In this document: positions 35,851 through 45,160 of the stretch, one piece after another
Numbering within the stretch: the first letter of the stretch is position 1
How the letters are laid out: every line of letters starts with the position of its first letter
Source of the DNA: Ruminococcus_G sp050944435
GTDB taxonomy: Bacteria; Bacillota; Clostridia; Lachnospirales; Lachnospiraceae
Assembly: GCA_050944435.1 (NCBI GenBank)
Contig: JBMNRB010000011.1
Coordinates: 1 to 64,000 of the forward strand
Direction of reading: 5' to 3'
DNA: 64,000 nt
Translations under genes and position numbers: made by a program
The notes under the pieces: model-generated
The model's database searches: none
Seen by the model: the letters and a program-made list of their open reading frames with translations, nothing else
Told to the model about the DNA's origin: nothing

Positions 35851-35882
35851 AAAAAACAGCGCCCAGTATATTATACCGGCGC
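35851..35882 (-). terminator. Terminator after the UroD-like gene pair
   Basis: Minus-strand imperfect hairpin GCGCC-GGTATAATATACT-GGGCGC followed after two bases by six U (plus A-run 35851-35856). It ends the transporter-regulator-UroD operon. Confidence 0.75.
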
Positions 35883-35909
35883 GCCGTTTTCATTACAATA
35901 TGGATTTCA

Positions 35910-36908
35910 TTATCTGCCTTCGTTATATCTGTCAATTTCATCATCAATGATGGGATCCACATGGGGATACAGACATCCAGGACCGCCATAGGTGATGCAG
36001 GGAATATAATGGCCGCCCGGTGCATATGCTTCGCAGGCTCTTCTCACTTCAGCACGAATGGTCTCTTCCGTAGAATCTGCCTGATCCACGATGGCAGCAT
36101 CGATGCCTCCCATCAGTGTCATACGGCCGTTCAACTGTTTCTGCAGTTTAGGGATATCATTCTGCGGCAGCACACCCTGCCAGATATCCACACCCAGCTC
36201 CACCATATCTTCTACGATCGGCTCCATGAAAGAGTCGGCATGATGCATGATAATAACACCTTTTTCTTTCATATAACCATAGGTTTTAGCATACTGGGGT
36301 TTAATAAATTGTCTCCAGGTCTCCGGACTTACAAACAACTGATGCTTGGATCCCCAGTCATCGTGGGAAAGCATAACATCCGGTTTAAGATTATCCACAA
36401 TCAGTTTCATATACTGATAACGGTACTCGCCTATGACATTGCACAGATCCATCATATCTTCCGGTTCCAGCAGAAAGTTTGCCAGCATATCTTCAAATCC
36501 CATCAGGAAATGCAGCCGTTCAAATACTCCAGTGGGCATAAATGCCATGAAAAGTTTGCCGCTGGCTTTGATCTCTTCCGCCTTTTCCTGGAAGGGTTTC
36601 CAGAGCTCCGGATCTGAACAGTTTTCCAAAAGTTCCGGCATTTTCAACTGCTCTTTCCACTCACAAATATCACTGATCACTTTATTGTCGTCTGTTACAT
36701 GAGGCATGGCTGCCAGCTGATCCTCCGGCCAGAGGATAGTTGTTCCAAAACGGTCCACCAACGGATCCATACCGCGGTGACGATTGCCTCTGATGTAGTT
36801 TCCAGCAGGGTTGGGCGGATAAAATACCGTTCCCTCAAACTGTTTTAACAGGCGTTCCGGTTTTCCGTCCGCCTTTATTGTCTCCAAAAAAATTTCTTTT
36901 GCAGTCAA
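35910..36908 (-). CDS. Uroporphyrinogen-decarboxylase-family protein (methyltransferase-like), copy 2
   Basis: 332-residue TIM-barrel protein of the UroD/MtaA superfamily, which in anaerobes carries methyl groups between corrinoid proteins and acceptors. LSHDDWGSKHQLFVSPETW and GVDIWQGVLPQND are family-like. Where MtaA/MtbA have the zinc motif HxC, this protein has MHHADSF, lacking the cysteine. Start is TTG with AAGGAG 8 bp upstream. It follows its paralogue by 15 bp. No corrinoid protein or UroD haem gene is nearby, so haem synthesis is unlikely; substrate unknown. Confidence 0.82.
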   Translation of the reverse strand: MTAKEIFLETIKADGKPERLLKQFEGTVFYPPNPAGNYIRGNRHRGMDPLVDRFGTTILWPEDQLAAMPHVTDDNKVISDICEWKEQLKMPELLENCSDPELWKPFQEKAEEIKASGKLFMAFMPTGVFERLHFLMGFEDMLANFLLEPEDMMDLCNVIGEYRYQYMKLIVDNLKPDVMLSHDDWGSKHQLFVSPETWRQFIKPQYAKTYGYMKEKGVIIMHHADSFMEPIVEDMVELGVDIWQGVLPQNDIPKLQKQLNGRMTLMGGIDAAIVDQADSTEETIRAEVRRACEAYAPGGHYIPCITYGGPGCLYPHVDPIIDDEIDRYNEGR

Positions 36909-36923
36909 TTCTTTTTCTCCTTT

Positions 36924-37931
36924 TTAATAAATCGCTGCGCCGAAGCGTTCCCTATTATACTGGTTTATTTCATCAATTACAATTTCCTCAACATGAGGAT
37001 AAATGGTTCCCGGTCCGCCGTAAGTAATTCCCGGCCAGAATCCTTTCAGATGACCGTATTCTTCACAGGCACGTCTTGTTTCCCTGCGAATTTCCTCTTC
37101 CGTCGCGTCTTCCCGGTCAATCACGGAATCAATGCCGCCCATCAGCAGCATCCTGTCTCCCACTTTCTCAGAAATAGCCGGAATATTGTTGGTTACCAAA
37201 ACACCCTGCCAGATATCCACGCCGATCTCTGCCATATCTTCCACTATAGGTTCCATATAGGAATCACCGTGATGCATGACAATCACTCCCTGAGAATGGA
37301 GATAATCGTACAATTTCCGGTAAGGTTCTTTAAAAAATTCCCTCCAGGTTTCTGCAGACATAAACAGACTGTCCTTGGACCCCCAGTCATCATGGGATAC
37401 GATACAATCCGGATGCAGATGCTCCACCACCAGTTTCATGTAGGTAAGACGATATTCACATATCACATCAATGAGCTCATGCATAGCTTCCGGTTCCAGC
37501 AGGAAATTCATCAGCGTGTCTTCGAAAGTCATCAGCATATGAAGCTGTTCGAAAATACCTGTTCCCATGACAACCATCGTCAGATATTTATCCTGATCTA
37601 TTTTGCTTTTCGCTTCCAGTGCGTCTTCCCATCCATCGGAACACTTTCCGATCAAATCCGGTACTTTCACATATTCTCTCCACTGGGAAACGTCTTTAAT
37701 CACCTGATTCTCCGGCGTTACGTGGGGGATGGCCGCCGGCGCATCCTCCGGAAAAAGAATCAGGGTTCCCCACTGGTCATGAGAAGTCGTTCCCCGGACA
37801 CGGTTCCCCCGGATCAGTTTAAAGCAGGGATCGCCGGGAATTCCCCGAAACATGGTAAAAGAATTGCATAAACATTCCGGTTTTCCATCTTTTTTCAGCG
37901 TCTCCAGCAAATTTTCTTTTGGAGTTAACAT
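36924..37931 (-). CDS. Uroporphyrinogen-decarboxylase-family protein (methyltransferase-like), copy 1
   Basis: 335-residue paralogue of the next gene, sharing VSHDDWGSKDSLFMSAETW, the variant motif MHHGDSYMEPIVEDM in place of HxC, GVDIWQGVL and the C-terminal ITYGGPG. The pairing of two diverged copies suggests a heteromer or two related substrates. It starts 5 bp after the PucR gene stop, GGAG before the ATG. Function is inferred only at superfamily level; demethylation of a methoxylated or methylated small molecule is one possibility. Confidence 0.82.
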   Translation of the reverse strand: MLTPKENLLETLKKDGKPECLCNSFTMFRGIPGDPCFKLIRGNRVRGTTSHDQWGTLILFPEDAPAAIPHVTPENQVIKDVSQWREYVKVPDLIGKCSDGWEDALEAKSKIDQDKYLTMVVMGTGIFEQLHMLMTFEDTLMNFLLEPEAMHELIDVICEYRLTYMKLVVEHLHPDCIVSHDDWGSKDSLFMSAETWREFFKEPYRKLYDYLHSQGVIVMHHGDSYMEPIVEDMAEIGVDIWQGVLVTNNIPAISEKVGDRMLLMGGIDSVIDREDATEEEIRRETRRACEEYGHLKGFWPGITYGGPGTIYPHVEEIVIDEINQYNRERFGAAIY

Positions 37932-37935
37932 AATT

Positions 37936-39498
37936 TCACTCTCCTTTCCTGTTTCTCTGCCTTTCCATAATAAAAATGGAGAGTTTCAGGTATAAGTTCT
38001 GCACAGGCTCCGCCACACTTTCGGCGTCCAAACCTGTAATTTCCTTAATTTTGCGCAAACGATAATACAGTGTACTTCTTCCTACATAAAGCTGAGCTGA
38101 AGTGGCCACTGTATTGCGCTCTTTTAAAATATACGTGCAAAGAGTTTTAAACAGCTCTGTTTTATTCTCTGCATCATACTCCTGGAGTTTTTTTAATTTA
38201 TATGCACATAAATCCTCTGCTTCGAATTCTGTGCAGCAAAGATCTGCAATGTAATCCATGGCAATATCATCAAAACTGTAATACCACATGGTGTCGTTCC
38301 GTCTGCGGCAATACTCCAGCGCCGTGGACGCCTGGCGGTAATAATGCTTCAGACGGGTAAAATCATGAAATACATTGCTGAATCCGGCTTTGAACAGACC
38401 GTCTCTTAAAATGCTGGCAATATCTGAAGTATAATGATCGTTCACGGACAGATTGATAATAATGCAGATTTTATTATCGTGGTAAAAAGCTTTGCTTCCG
38501 TCCACTCTGGCTTCCACATAATTGCACACGCTTGCGCCGGAACCAAGGCTTCCCTCCTGCTCCTCTGCATCCATACGAATACAGATATACTGATCATTCA
38601 GCCGCCATTTGCACTGGGCGATTCTTTTCTCAATCTCAGCGTTGGAAAATTCACCGCCCTGGATCATTTCCGTCAGCATTTTATACAGCGTCCGTTTATA
38701 GGTGTTGTCCAAATGCCCTCTTTTGGACAGCGTCAGGCGAATCAGTTCCACCAGATATTCCGCTGCCGCAAACTGTCCGGGCTTCAGGGAATTTTCTATT
38801 TCACAGATGACAAGGCGGCCTTCGTAACCGCCGAAAGCATCCCAGATATTAACATAAATATCCCGATAGCCCCGCAATTCCGCAGAAAATATCTGTGCAT
38901 TTTTTGTCGTCAGCGTGCCAAGATATTCACTGTCCGTCTTCAATTCATTCAGTTCTTCCAGGGGAGTGATCCACAATCCCGTCATTTCATCTTTTTCCCA
39001 GGGAATCATCCCGTCTTTCCAAACCGGGCAGGAAATAATTCTCAGTTGGGGATCGTGAACAAACAAGGGATTTTGAAAGTATTCATAACTGATTCTGCAC
39101 AGTTCATCCACGCTCTCTTCCCTCATTACGGCATTCTGCAGTTTTTCTGCCCAAGACATATGTTTATGAAACGCCCCCAGGCACAGATTCATCACTTCCA
39201 GCAGATCCATTTCCCCTGGAATCTGAATGATTGTATGGAAACCGTTATCCCAGGCTTCCGGAACTTTTCCCAATACGATCAGAGAACAGTGATTTTTCGG
39301 AACAGAGGTCATCGCAAGATCTTCCTCTCTCACGATATATGCCAGATGTGAAACCATTTCCACACACGGCCGGTAAAAACAGAGGCCCTCCAAAAGCTGT
39401 CTGTCTTCCCCGATATATAACTTTACCTCTGGTATTTTTACGATTATCTCATCTGCAATCATCTGCAGATTTAACAAAAATCTGATATCTTCGTCCAT
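37936..39498 (-). CDS. PucR/CdaR-family transcriptional regulator
   Basis: 520-residue regulator with a long N-terminal sensor region and a C-terminal PucR-type helix-turn-helix (NTVATSAQLYVGRSTLYYRL, near residue 470). Members respond to purine, sugar acid or other catabolic inducers. Genes on both sides, a GPH transporter upstream and UroD-like enzymes downstream, are within 35 bp, so it probably controls this operon. The ribosome binding site (AGGGAA) is weak. Confidence 0.87.
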   Translation of the reverse strand: MDEDIRFLLNLQMIADEIIVKIPEVKLYIGEDRQLLEGLCFYRPCVEMVSHLAYIVREEDLAMTSVPKNHCSLIVLGKVPEAWDNGFHTIIQIPGEMDLLEVMNLCLGAFHKHMSWAEKLQNAVMREESVDELCRISYEYFQNPLFVHDPQLRIISCPVWKDGMIPWEKDEMTGLWITPLEELNELKTDSEYLGTLTTKNAQIFSAELRGYRDIYVNIWDAFGGYEGRLVICEIENSLKPGQFAAAEYLVELIRLTLSKRGHLDNTYKRTLYKMLTEMIQGGEFSNAEIEKRIAQCKWRLNDQYICIRMDAEEQEGSLGSGASVCNYVEARVDGSKAFYHDNKICIIINLSVNDHYTSDIASILRDGLFKAGFSNVFHDFTRLKHYYRQASTALEYCRRRNDTMWYYSFDDIAMDYIADLCCTEFEAEDLCAYKLKKLQEYDAENKTELFKTLCTYILKERNTVATSAQLYVGRSTLYYRLRKIKEITGLDAESVAEPVQNLYLKLSIFIMERQRNRKGE

Positions 39499-39530
39499 TC
39501 TGTTCCCTAACTGTCAATATCTCTTATATC

Positions 39531-40925
39531 TTATGAGCGTGCTGCAATTTCCGCCGCATACTGATTTACTTTATCTTTTGTCAGTCTGAATCCGAAAATC
39601 AAAGCGATTACCGCAACGATCAGGGCGATAGCAGGAATTACCATGAAGCCGATGCTGATGGCATTTTTCAGCTGTTCGGAAGCCGCTGCCGGATCGATAT
39701 CAGAGCTGAACTGTCCCATTGCAAGACATGCGGAAATGATAACGCCGCGGGTCATAATGGAAACTTTCAGCGGAACGTTCTGAAGGCCGCTGATCCATCC
39801 AGCTGCATTTTTTCCGGTTTTCCATTCGCTGTATACGATGGTATCACCGTAAAGAGCCGGTGTACATGCGTAAGTAATGCCGTAACCAAACATGGCAATA
39901 CTCATCAGTACAATTACGATTGTAACATTATTATAGAATAAGTAAGATACAATAAGAAGTATAGCCTGAATCGCCATTACCCCGATTGTTGTGGATCTGG
40001 TGGTAAAACGATTACTCAAAGGCTTGCTTAAATATGCGCCGATCACACAGAAAATATTGGTTACCAACATATAAGTTGACAGCAGGCCTGGGCTGTTTGC
40101 AATATAGGTAAAGTAATAAGTAGCAACGCCCATCAACACAAAGTTAAACATAAATTTCGCCAAGTCGGCAATCAAAAGGGCGATAAGCGGCGGGTTCTGA
40201 AGCAGAGCGCGAACAAGATCCATTCCGCTGGTTTTATCCTTCGCTCCACTTTTCTGTTTGTCAGTTTTTTCTGTTACCTGTACTTCTTCATATCCGTCAA
40301 ACATACGGAAATGTGCGTAATAAAGTACTGCCATGATAACACCCAGCACAAATGCAGCTGCGCCGTACTGGTTTACTTCACCGATAAATCCTGCCATAAC
40401 TGCCGCCAGACCGGGACCTACGTAGGAAAAGATAACTTTAGAAAAGTTTGCCCATGCAGCTCTGGTAGCAGAAAGCTGGGAACGTTCCTCCGGGGTCTTT
40501 CCTGCAACGGAAATCATCGATACGTTTGCCACATATCCAAAATTCCATGCTACGTGACTGGAAATTGCCGCGATAATGATAATAATCGCCGAAAGCCATC
40601 CGTCTCCGATTTTTATAAACTGAAATGCATATAAAAACGGTACCAGCCATGGAATCACAACCAGCCAGGAACGATAACGCCCCCATTTCAACGGCTTGAT
40701 GCTGTTCAGGATAGCACCGTACATCCAGGAAAGCACTGCGTCTACAGTACTTGCCACTGTGGTGATCAAAGTTACCATTGGCAGACTGAACTGAGCAAGA
40801 TTCGTCAAAAAGAAATTGAAATAGTAACTTTCAACGTTGGACATCAAGGTAAAGCCGCAGTCTCCTACGCCATAGAAGATTTTCAGCGCCTTACTGAGTC
40901 CTTTTCTGTTGGATTTTTCACTCAT
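39531..40925 (-). CDS. GPH/MFS-type sodium:solute symporter
   Basis: 464-residue membrane protein with about twelve helices of the glycoside-pentoside-hexuronide family (MelB/GusB-like). FYGVGDCGFTLMSNVESYYFNFF and the TVDAVLSWMYGAIL loop at the N-terminus, and a central TPALYGDTIVYSEWKTGKNA stretch, are typical. AAGGAGG precedes the ATG. As first gene of the operon it likely brings in the substrate handled by the UroD-like proteins; a non-sugar substrate is possible. Confidence 0.87.
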   Translation of the reverse strand: MSEKSNRKGLSKALKIFYGVGDCGFTLMSNVESYYFNFFLTNLAQFSLPMVTLITTVASTVDAVLSWMYGAILNSIKPLKWGRYRSWLVVIPWLVPFLYAFQFIKIGDGWLSAIIIIIAAISSHVAWNFGYVANVSMISVAGKTPEERSQLSATRAAWANFSKVIFSYVGPGLAAVMAGFIGEVNQYGAAAFVLGVIMAVLYYAHFRMFDGYEEVQVTEKTDKQKSGAKDKTSGMDLVRALLQNPPLIALLIADLAKFMFNFVLMGVATYYFTYIANSPGLLSTYMLVTNIFCVIGAYLSKPLSNRFTTRSTTIGVMAIQAILLIVSYLFYNNVTIVIVLMSIAMFGYGITYACTPALYGDTIVYSEWKTGKNAAGWISGLQNVPLKVSIMTRGVIISACLAMGQFSSDIDPAAASEQLKNAISIGFMVIPAIALIVAVIALIFGFRLTKDKVNQYAAEIAARS

Positions 40926-41022
40926 ACTTAACTTCCTCCTTTTCTTGTCCGTATGGACATAATGTTTATGCAGACAGCTTCAGTAACATATTGCTCAATA
41001 TATGTCCCGATTTCAATCTGCA

Positions 41023-41045
41023 ATTGTGTATATATATTACACAAT
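41023..41045. promoter_or_regulatory. Palindromic operator upstream of the GPH transporter operon
   Basis: Perfect inverted repeat ATTGTGTA / TACACAAT with a 7-bp AT spacer. It sits just downstream of the -10 hexamer, a position expected for a repressor. The binding protein is unknown; the operon's PucR regulator is a candidate. Confidence 0.65.
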
Positions 41046-41055
41046 CTATAACTGA

Positions 41056-41085
41056 ATTATAGTATAAGTTATTATTTAAAATCAA
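41056..41085 (-). promoter_or_regulatory. Promoter of the GPH-PucR-UroD operon
   Basis: Minus-strand TTGATT (41080-41085), 18-bp spacer, TATAAT (41056-41061). It gives a leader of about 125 nt containing the palindrome. No riboswitch was recognised in that leader. Confidence 0.7.
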
Positions 41086-41206
41086 CAGAGAGACACAGAA
41101 TAGACAGAATTGTCAAATTGGAAAGTCTGAGGAAAGTATTTGTGGACATTGTGTTCAACAAAAAGGTTTTATTCTTTACCTCTTTATGCTCTGAAAATGC
41201 AGCAGA

Positions 41207-41752
41207 TCAAATAAAAGTCAACAATTCTTCCGCTGCTTTTCTTGCCGGAGCTTTTGGAACTTCCGCCGGATAGCCCAGGGCAATAAGCGCGGCAATCTGC
41301 TGTTCTTCCGGAATCGGTATAACTCCCCCTATCTTACTTTCGTCAAAAATTCCCATAATTACCGTCCCCAGCCCCTTTTCATGAGCGGCAAGACAGAAAG
41401 TCTGAGCAGCTGCGCCGGCGTCAAAACTTTCCCAGTGACTGCCCTTTGCCGTGGAAAAACTCCCGTCGCGTTCATATCCGGAACGTCCTTTCACACTGGT
41501 GAGGACAACCAGCGCCGGAGTCTTGGCAACGATTTCTCCATTATGGGCAAATCCCATCATGCATTCTTCAGATGATATTCGTTTAAGAATTTCTTTATTA
41601 TCCACCACGATATACCTCCAGGTCTGGGTATTCTTCCATGAGGGAGCATAAGAGGCCGTTTCCACAATCTCCTTGATTAATTCCCGGGATACCGGTTTAT
41701 CCTCAAATTTACGTATACTTCTTCTTTCTCGAATTCCCTGTATTAAATCCAT
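41207..41752 (-). CDS. Nitroreductase-family FMN oxidoreductase
   Basis: 181-residue flavoprotein. IRERRSIRKFEDKPV at the N-terminus contacts FMN phosphate, followed by ASYAPSWKNTQTWRYIVV and EKGLGTVIMGIFDE. The start (MDLIQG) is chosen for AAGGGAAGGA upstream; the open frame begins 11 codons earlier. Stand-alone gene next to decayed DNA; substrate unknown. Confidence 0.9.
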   Translation of the reverse strand: MDLIQGIRERRSIRKFEDKPVSRELIKEIVETASYAPSWKNTQTWRYIVVDNKEILKRISSEECMMGFAHNGEIVAKTPALVVLTSVKGRSGYERDGSFSTAKGSHWESFDAGAAAQTFCLAAHEKGLGTVIMGIFDESKIGGVIPIPEEQQIAALIALGYPAEVPKAPARKAAEELLTFI

Positions 41753-41984
41753 TTTTTCCTTCCCTTCCGCGGATAAAATCCACACAATATTTTATTTGAT
41801 TATAATCTATTTACCGCCCATTCGCCAGTCTATTGAAAAGAAAAAGTGTCGTCAGGCCATTTTCCCATGATAATTTCATCCAGATACCAAAAATTGTACA
41901 TTACGACACAAAATAATCACATTTTTCCATTAAAAATTTTTTAACAGTATTTCTCAGAATTGTTATTCTGGAAAGGAGACAAAG

Positions 41985-42233
41985 TTGAATTCTTTAGATC
42001 ATCTAAGCACTCTGGAAGCAGAATCCATCTATATCATGCGGGAAGTGGCCGCCGAGTGCGAAAAACCTGTTATGCTTTATTCTATCGGGAAAGACAGCTC
42101 CGTCATGCTTCACCTGGCCAGAAAGGCATTCTATCCGGAAAATCCACCCTTTCCCTTTCTCCACATTGATACCACCTGGAAATTTCACGAAATGATTGAG
42201 CTCCTTTGGAAAGGAACTGGCATTACAGATTAA
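41985..42233 (+). pseudogene. Truncated 5' fragment of cysD (sulfate adenylyltransferase subunit 2)
   Basis: Residues 1-70 match the N-terminus of CysD: LDHLSTLEAESIYIMREV, the PP-loop YSIGKDSSVMLHLARKAF and PFPFLHIDTTWKFHEMIE. The match stops there; the next 12 residues are read out of frame from the following sequence and the frame ends at residue 82. A full CysD is about 270-300 residues. TTG start with AAAGGAG upstream, so it is probably still translated. A deletion joined it to the chromate-transporter-like fragment. Confidence 0.85.
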
Positions 42234-43362
42234 TTATCTCTCTGTGGGGGTTACCGCCTATATTCTCTATGTGCTGGGCTGTTATATCGCTCAGACTCTG
42301 GATAACAACCAGGCGCTGCAAAAGAAGCGTCCTGGATGTCCTTTTCATCTGCCCACAATACTGATCATTATCACCGTTTTCCTTTTAACCTGCGGCGATC
42401 AGCTATATCAAATCCTGGGCATAGATACGGAGCCTCTCTTCGGTATCGGCACCGTCAATGTAATGGCGGCGGCCTTTTTTCTGATTTTCTGGCTTCGGGA
42501 AGATTATCGTCTCCGCAGGGTAATTCCCGCTGTAATCATCGCTTTCCTTTACTGTCTTTGTACCGGAGGAACGGATATGTTCTCCCAGACTCCCCTTCCC
42601 ATAGTTCTGCCTTTTATCATGCTTGTAATGGCTCTTTGGGGACTGGCCGCCGACTTGAGAAAAAACAAGTTGAAACTGAATACCAGCATTATCCCCACAC
42701 TTAAAGAATGCTGGGCTGCGCTGATCTTTATGATCCTTCTGGCAGTTCCCGCGCTGTTGGTATATGACGGAACACTTTCTTATCTGCTCCGCGGTGCACT
42801 GAGCAGTTTATTGTCATTCGGCGGCGGGGATGCTTATCTTGCTGTGGCAGGCGGTATGTTTGTCACTTCCGGATTGATTCTGCATTCTGATTTCTATTCC
42901 AATCTGGTGCCGATAGCCAACGCTGTTCCAGGTTCAATTCTGTGTAAAATTCTCACCGGAACCGGATATTTCCTCGGCTATCGCGGAGACGGCAATATCT
43001 GGACAGGTATACTGACAGCTTTCTGCGGATTTGGATGTGCCGTCGCCATGTCCTGCATAACTTATTCCGCAGGCGCTTATTTTTATGAACAGCTGGAGAA
43101 TGCCTCCGTTTTTGCTCAGCTCAAAAAGGCCACCCGTCCCATCATCAGCGGCCTTCTCTGCACCGTCAGCCTGGGTCTTTTTTACAATTGTATGCAGATT
43201 GGCGAAAATGCCGGCCTGACTTCCTGGTTCCCGCCGCTTTTGTGTTTCGCCTGTCTGGGCGGCGAACTTATATTTGTAAAAAAATTCCGATACCGCCCCC
43301 TTTACATGGTAATTCTTTCCGCTTTGGCCGCCCTGATATGCTGCAATCTGGCTGCTTTATAG
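42196..43362 (+). pseudogene. 5'-truncated chromate-transporter-like membrane protein
   Basis: About 388 codons, highly hydrophobic, with no ribosome binding site and only an in-frame TTG at the fusion point with the cysD fragment. The C-terminal half resembles a ChrA (CHR) domain: SLLSFGGGDAYLAVAGGMFV, then ANAVPGSILCKILTGTGYFLG and a closing FYEQLENASVF. The first 150 residues are membrane segments I do not recognise. Most likely the 3' part of a larger transporter gene left by a deletion; it could still be expressed from the cysD signals by reinitiation. Confidence 0.65.
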
Positions 43363-43430
43363 TAAGGTTCCACATCATTTGAAGCAGACTATTTTTATGG
43401 GGAATGATAAGCTATTCTTCAGTGACCTGC

Positions 43431-44105
43431 CTACATCGTCTCATAAGAACAGTAAGCTTTCAGGGCATTCTCATCAAGCACGAGAATCCGCTTCCTTCCC
43501 GTCGTTATAATGCCTTCATTCCGCAGTTGAGTCAGAGCTCTGGTCAGATTTACAAGACTCACTCCCAATATTTCCGCCAGCGTGTCCTGGGTAAGATCAC
43601 CAAGATAATTTTGTCTGCCGTTTTCACTGACGAGAATCAGATACAGAAGATTACAGAGTTTTACAAAGGTGCTGTTATAATCCTGATGGGCGGCTTCAAA
43701 CAAAAGCAAATTACTGTAAAAGGAATACCAGTCAATCACCTGATCCTGCAGCTTATGATTATCGTGAAACATCCCATAAAACTGCTCCTGAGTAAATTCA
43801 ATCACTTCCGTATCGAACAGAGCGACCGACACGAGAGACTTTTCAATTTTATAATGCTTCTGATGGTAGCCGGGAAAAAGGGTTCCCTTCCCATGGAAAG
43901 AAATGATCTTCCGTTTTCCAGAATCATGTTCCAATGAATTCTGAATTGTACCGGAGAGAATATAATGGATTTTCCCGAAGGGTTCATCGGGTTTCCATAG
44001 ATAATCGCCCCGGCAAAAAAAGCGTTTCCGATGGGGATGTGACAAAAAATATGTTTCAAATTCCGTAAAATCATCAGAAAAAATATAAGTTGGTGTCAAC
44101 AACAT
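43431..44105 (-). CDS. Crp/Fnr-family transcriptional regulator
   Basis: 224-residue regulator with a cyclic-nucleotide-binding-like sensor domain (FCRGDYLWKPDEPFGKIHYILSG) and a C-terminal winged helix (TQDTLAEILGVSLVNLTRALTQL, RNEGIITTGRKRILVLD). No N-terminal cysteine cluster is present, so it is not an Fnr-type oxygen sensor. The ATG follows GGAGG. It is divergent from the TIGR04076 gene and may control it across the 94-bp spacer. Confidence 0.88.
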   Translation of the reverse strand: MLLTPTYIFSDDFTEFETYFLSHPHRKRFFCRGDYLWKPDEPFGKIHYILSGTIQNSLEHDSGKRKIISFHGKGTLFPGYHQKHYKIEKSLVSVALFDTEVIEFTQEQFYGMFHDNHKLQDQVIDWYSFYSNLLLFEAAHQDYNSTFVKLCNLLYLILVSENGRQNYLGDLTQDTLAEILGVSLVNLTRALTQLRNEGIITTGRKRILVLDENALKAYCSYETM

Positions 44106-44199
44106 TATGGCCGCCTCCTGTTTATTTTCTGATATTATACCACAGAACTGTAAACTCGAGGTGCAAAAGAATACATAACTGTTTAAAGGAGGAATCTCA

Positions 44200-44544
44200 A
44201 TGAAAAAAGTAAAGATCACTGTATTGAAAACCACTTTAGATGAGGAATTAGCTGCAGAATATGGAGTCGACGGCATAACTGCATGTCCCATGCTGCAGCC
44301 AGGACAGGTGTTTTTTGCCGACTACGCAAAACCAGAAGGTTTATGTGACGAGGCCTGGAAAGCTATTTATCAGTACGTGTTTGCTCTTGCCCACGGAGCC
44401 GGAAAGGAAGTTTTTTATTACGGCGACTGGATCCGCAAACCAGGCGTTGCCATATGCAGCTGCAACGATGGCCTCCGTCCTGTTATTTTCAAACTGGAGG
44501 CAACCGATGAGGAATCGGTGATTAACTACGAACCGGTTCGGTAA
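44200..44544 (+). CDS. TIGR04076 family small protein
   Basis: 114-residue protein with VKITVLKTTLDEELAAEY, CPMLQPGQVF, the tryptophan-rich LCDEAWKAIYQYVFALAHG and a closing ICSCNDGLRPVIFKLEA. These are features of the TIGR04076 family, common in anaerobes and of unknown function. Conserved cysteines hint at metal or redox chemistry. AAAGGAGG lies 8 bp before the ATG. Divergent from the Crp/Fnr gene. Confidence 0.82.
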   Translation: MKKVKITVLKTTLDEELAAEYGVDGITACPMLQPGQVFFADYAKPEGLCDEAWKAIYQYVFALAHGAGKEVFYYGDWIRKPGVAICSCNDGLRPVIFKLEATDEESVINYEPVR

Positions 44545-44968
44545 TCTTTATTCCAGGCCACTGAATTATGTAATGGGGATTTGTTGAAATCAGTTCCGTC
44601 ATAAGATGTATTGCTGTCATCCTGTTCCACACTTTTGATTCTATCCAGCTTGATATCTCCGTTTTCTGTCCTCAGTCCAACGGCATTACCATTATCCATA
44701 GAAATGACTTCTACGCTGTTTCCGTTCCTCCTGAACTTTGGATCTGACTGGTTCCGAAATTGGAATTGCATTGTTTAAGAGTTTCAGCTGCAATGTTCCC
44801 ATTGGTATGGGCATTCAGAGAAATGGTACGAGCAAAGAGGTGATATCCGCCCGCTTTTCCCAAGGTGTAATTCTCATCTGCGCTGACACTGGAGCCTGGC
44901 GCTGCTGATTCGAAGATCATCACTGCAGCCGCCGCTGCCAGGCACAGATATCTGTGTTTCCTCTTCAT
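44526..44968 (-). pseudogene. Frameshifted secreted protein remnant
   Basis: The first frame (start 44968, AGGAGG upstream) codes a signal peptide (LCLAAAAAVMIFESAAPGSSVSA) followed by YTLGKAGGYHLFARTISLNAHTNGNIA and stops at 44711. The coding potential continues in another frame to 44526 (SVEVISMDNGNAVGLR, DIKLDRIKSV). Together they look like one exported protein of about 145 residues with a frameshift near 44720-44740. The start resembles proteins with a choice-of-anchor-A-like region in Lachnospiraceae, which I recall only loosely. Confidence 0.6.
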
Positions 44969-45160
44969 ATATTTCCTCCTATATTTCTGCGGTCCTGTCA
45001 GAGAACATCTTTTTCTCTGCAGCTTAATTATTTCACAGAAAAACAGAGGATACAAATTTCTGAACAGGAAAATATACTATCTGTTCGAATTTCATAAACA
45101 ATAATTAATGTGCTGTATATGCTTATTCTTTCTCTGTTTTCTCGATCCGGAACACATTGA

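Noticed and set aside
35910..37931. Haem-pathway uroporphyrinogen decarboxylase (hemE)
   Set aside because: Two paralogues in a transporter/regulator operon without other haem genes, and motifs closer to the methyltransferase branch.
40926..41206. Cobalamin riboswitch before the UroD operon
   Set aside because: Leader is AT-rich with a palindrome only; no B12-box-like sequence seen.
44200..44544. Possible toxin paired with the Crp/Fnr gene
   Set aside because: Sequence fits the TIGR04076 family, with no toxin features.
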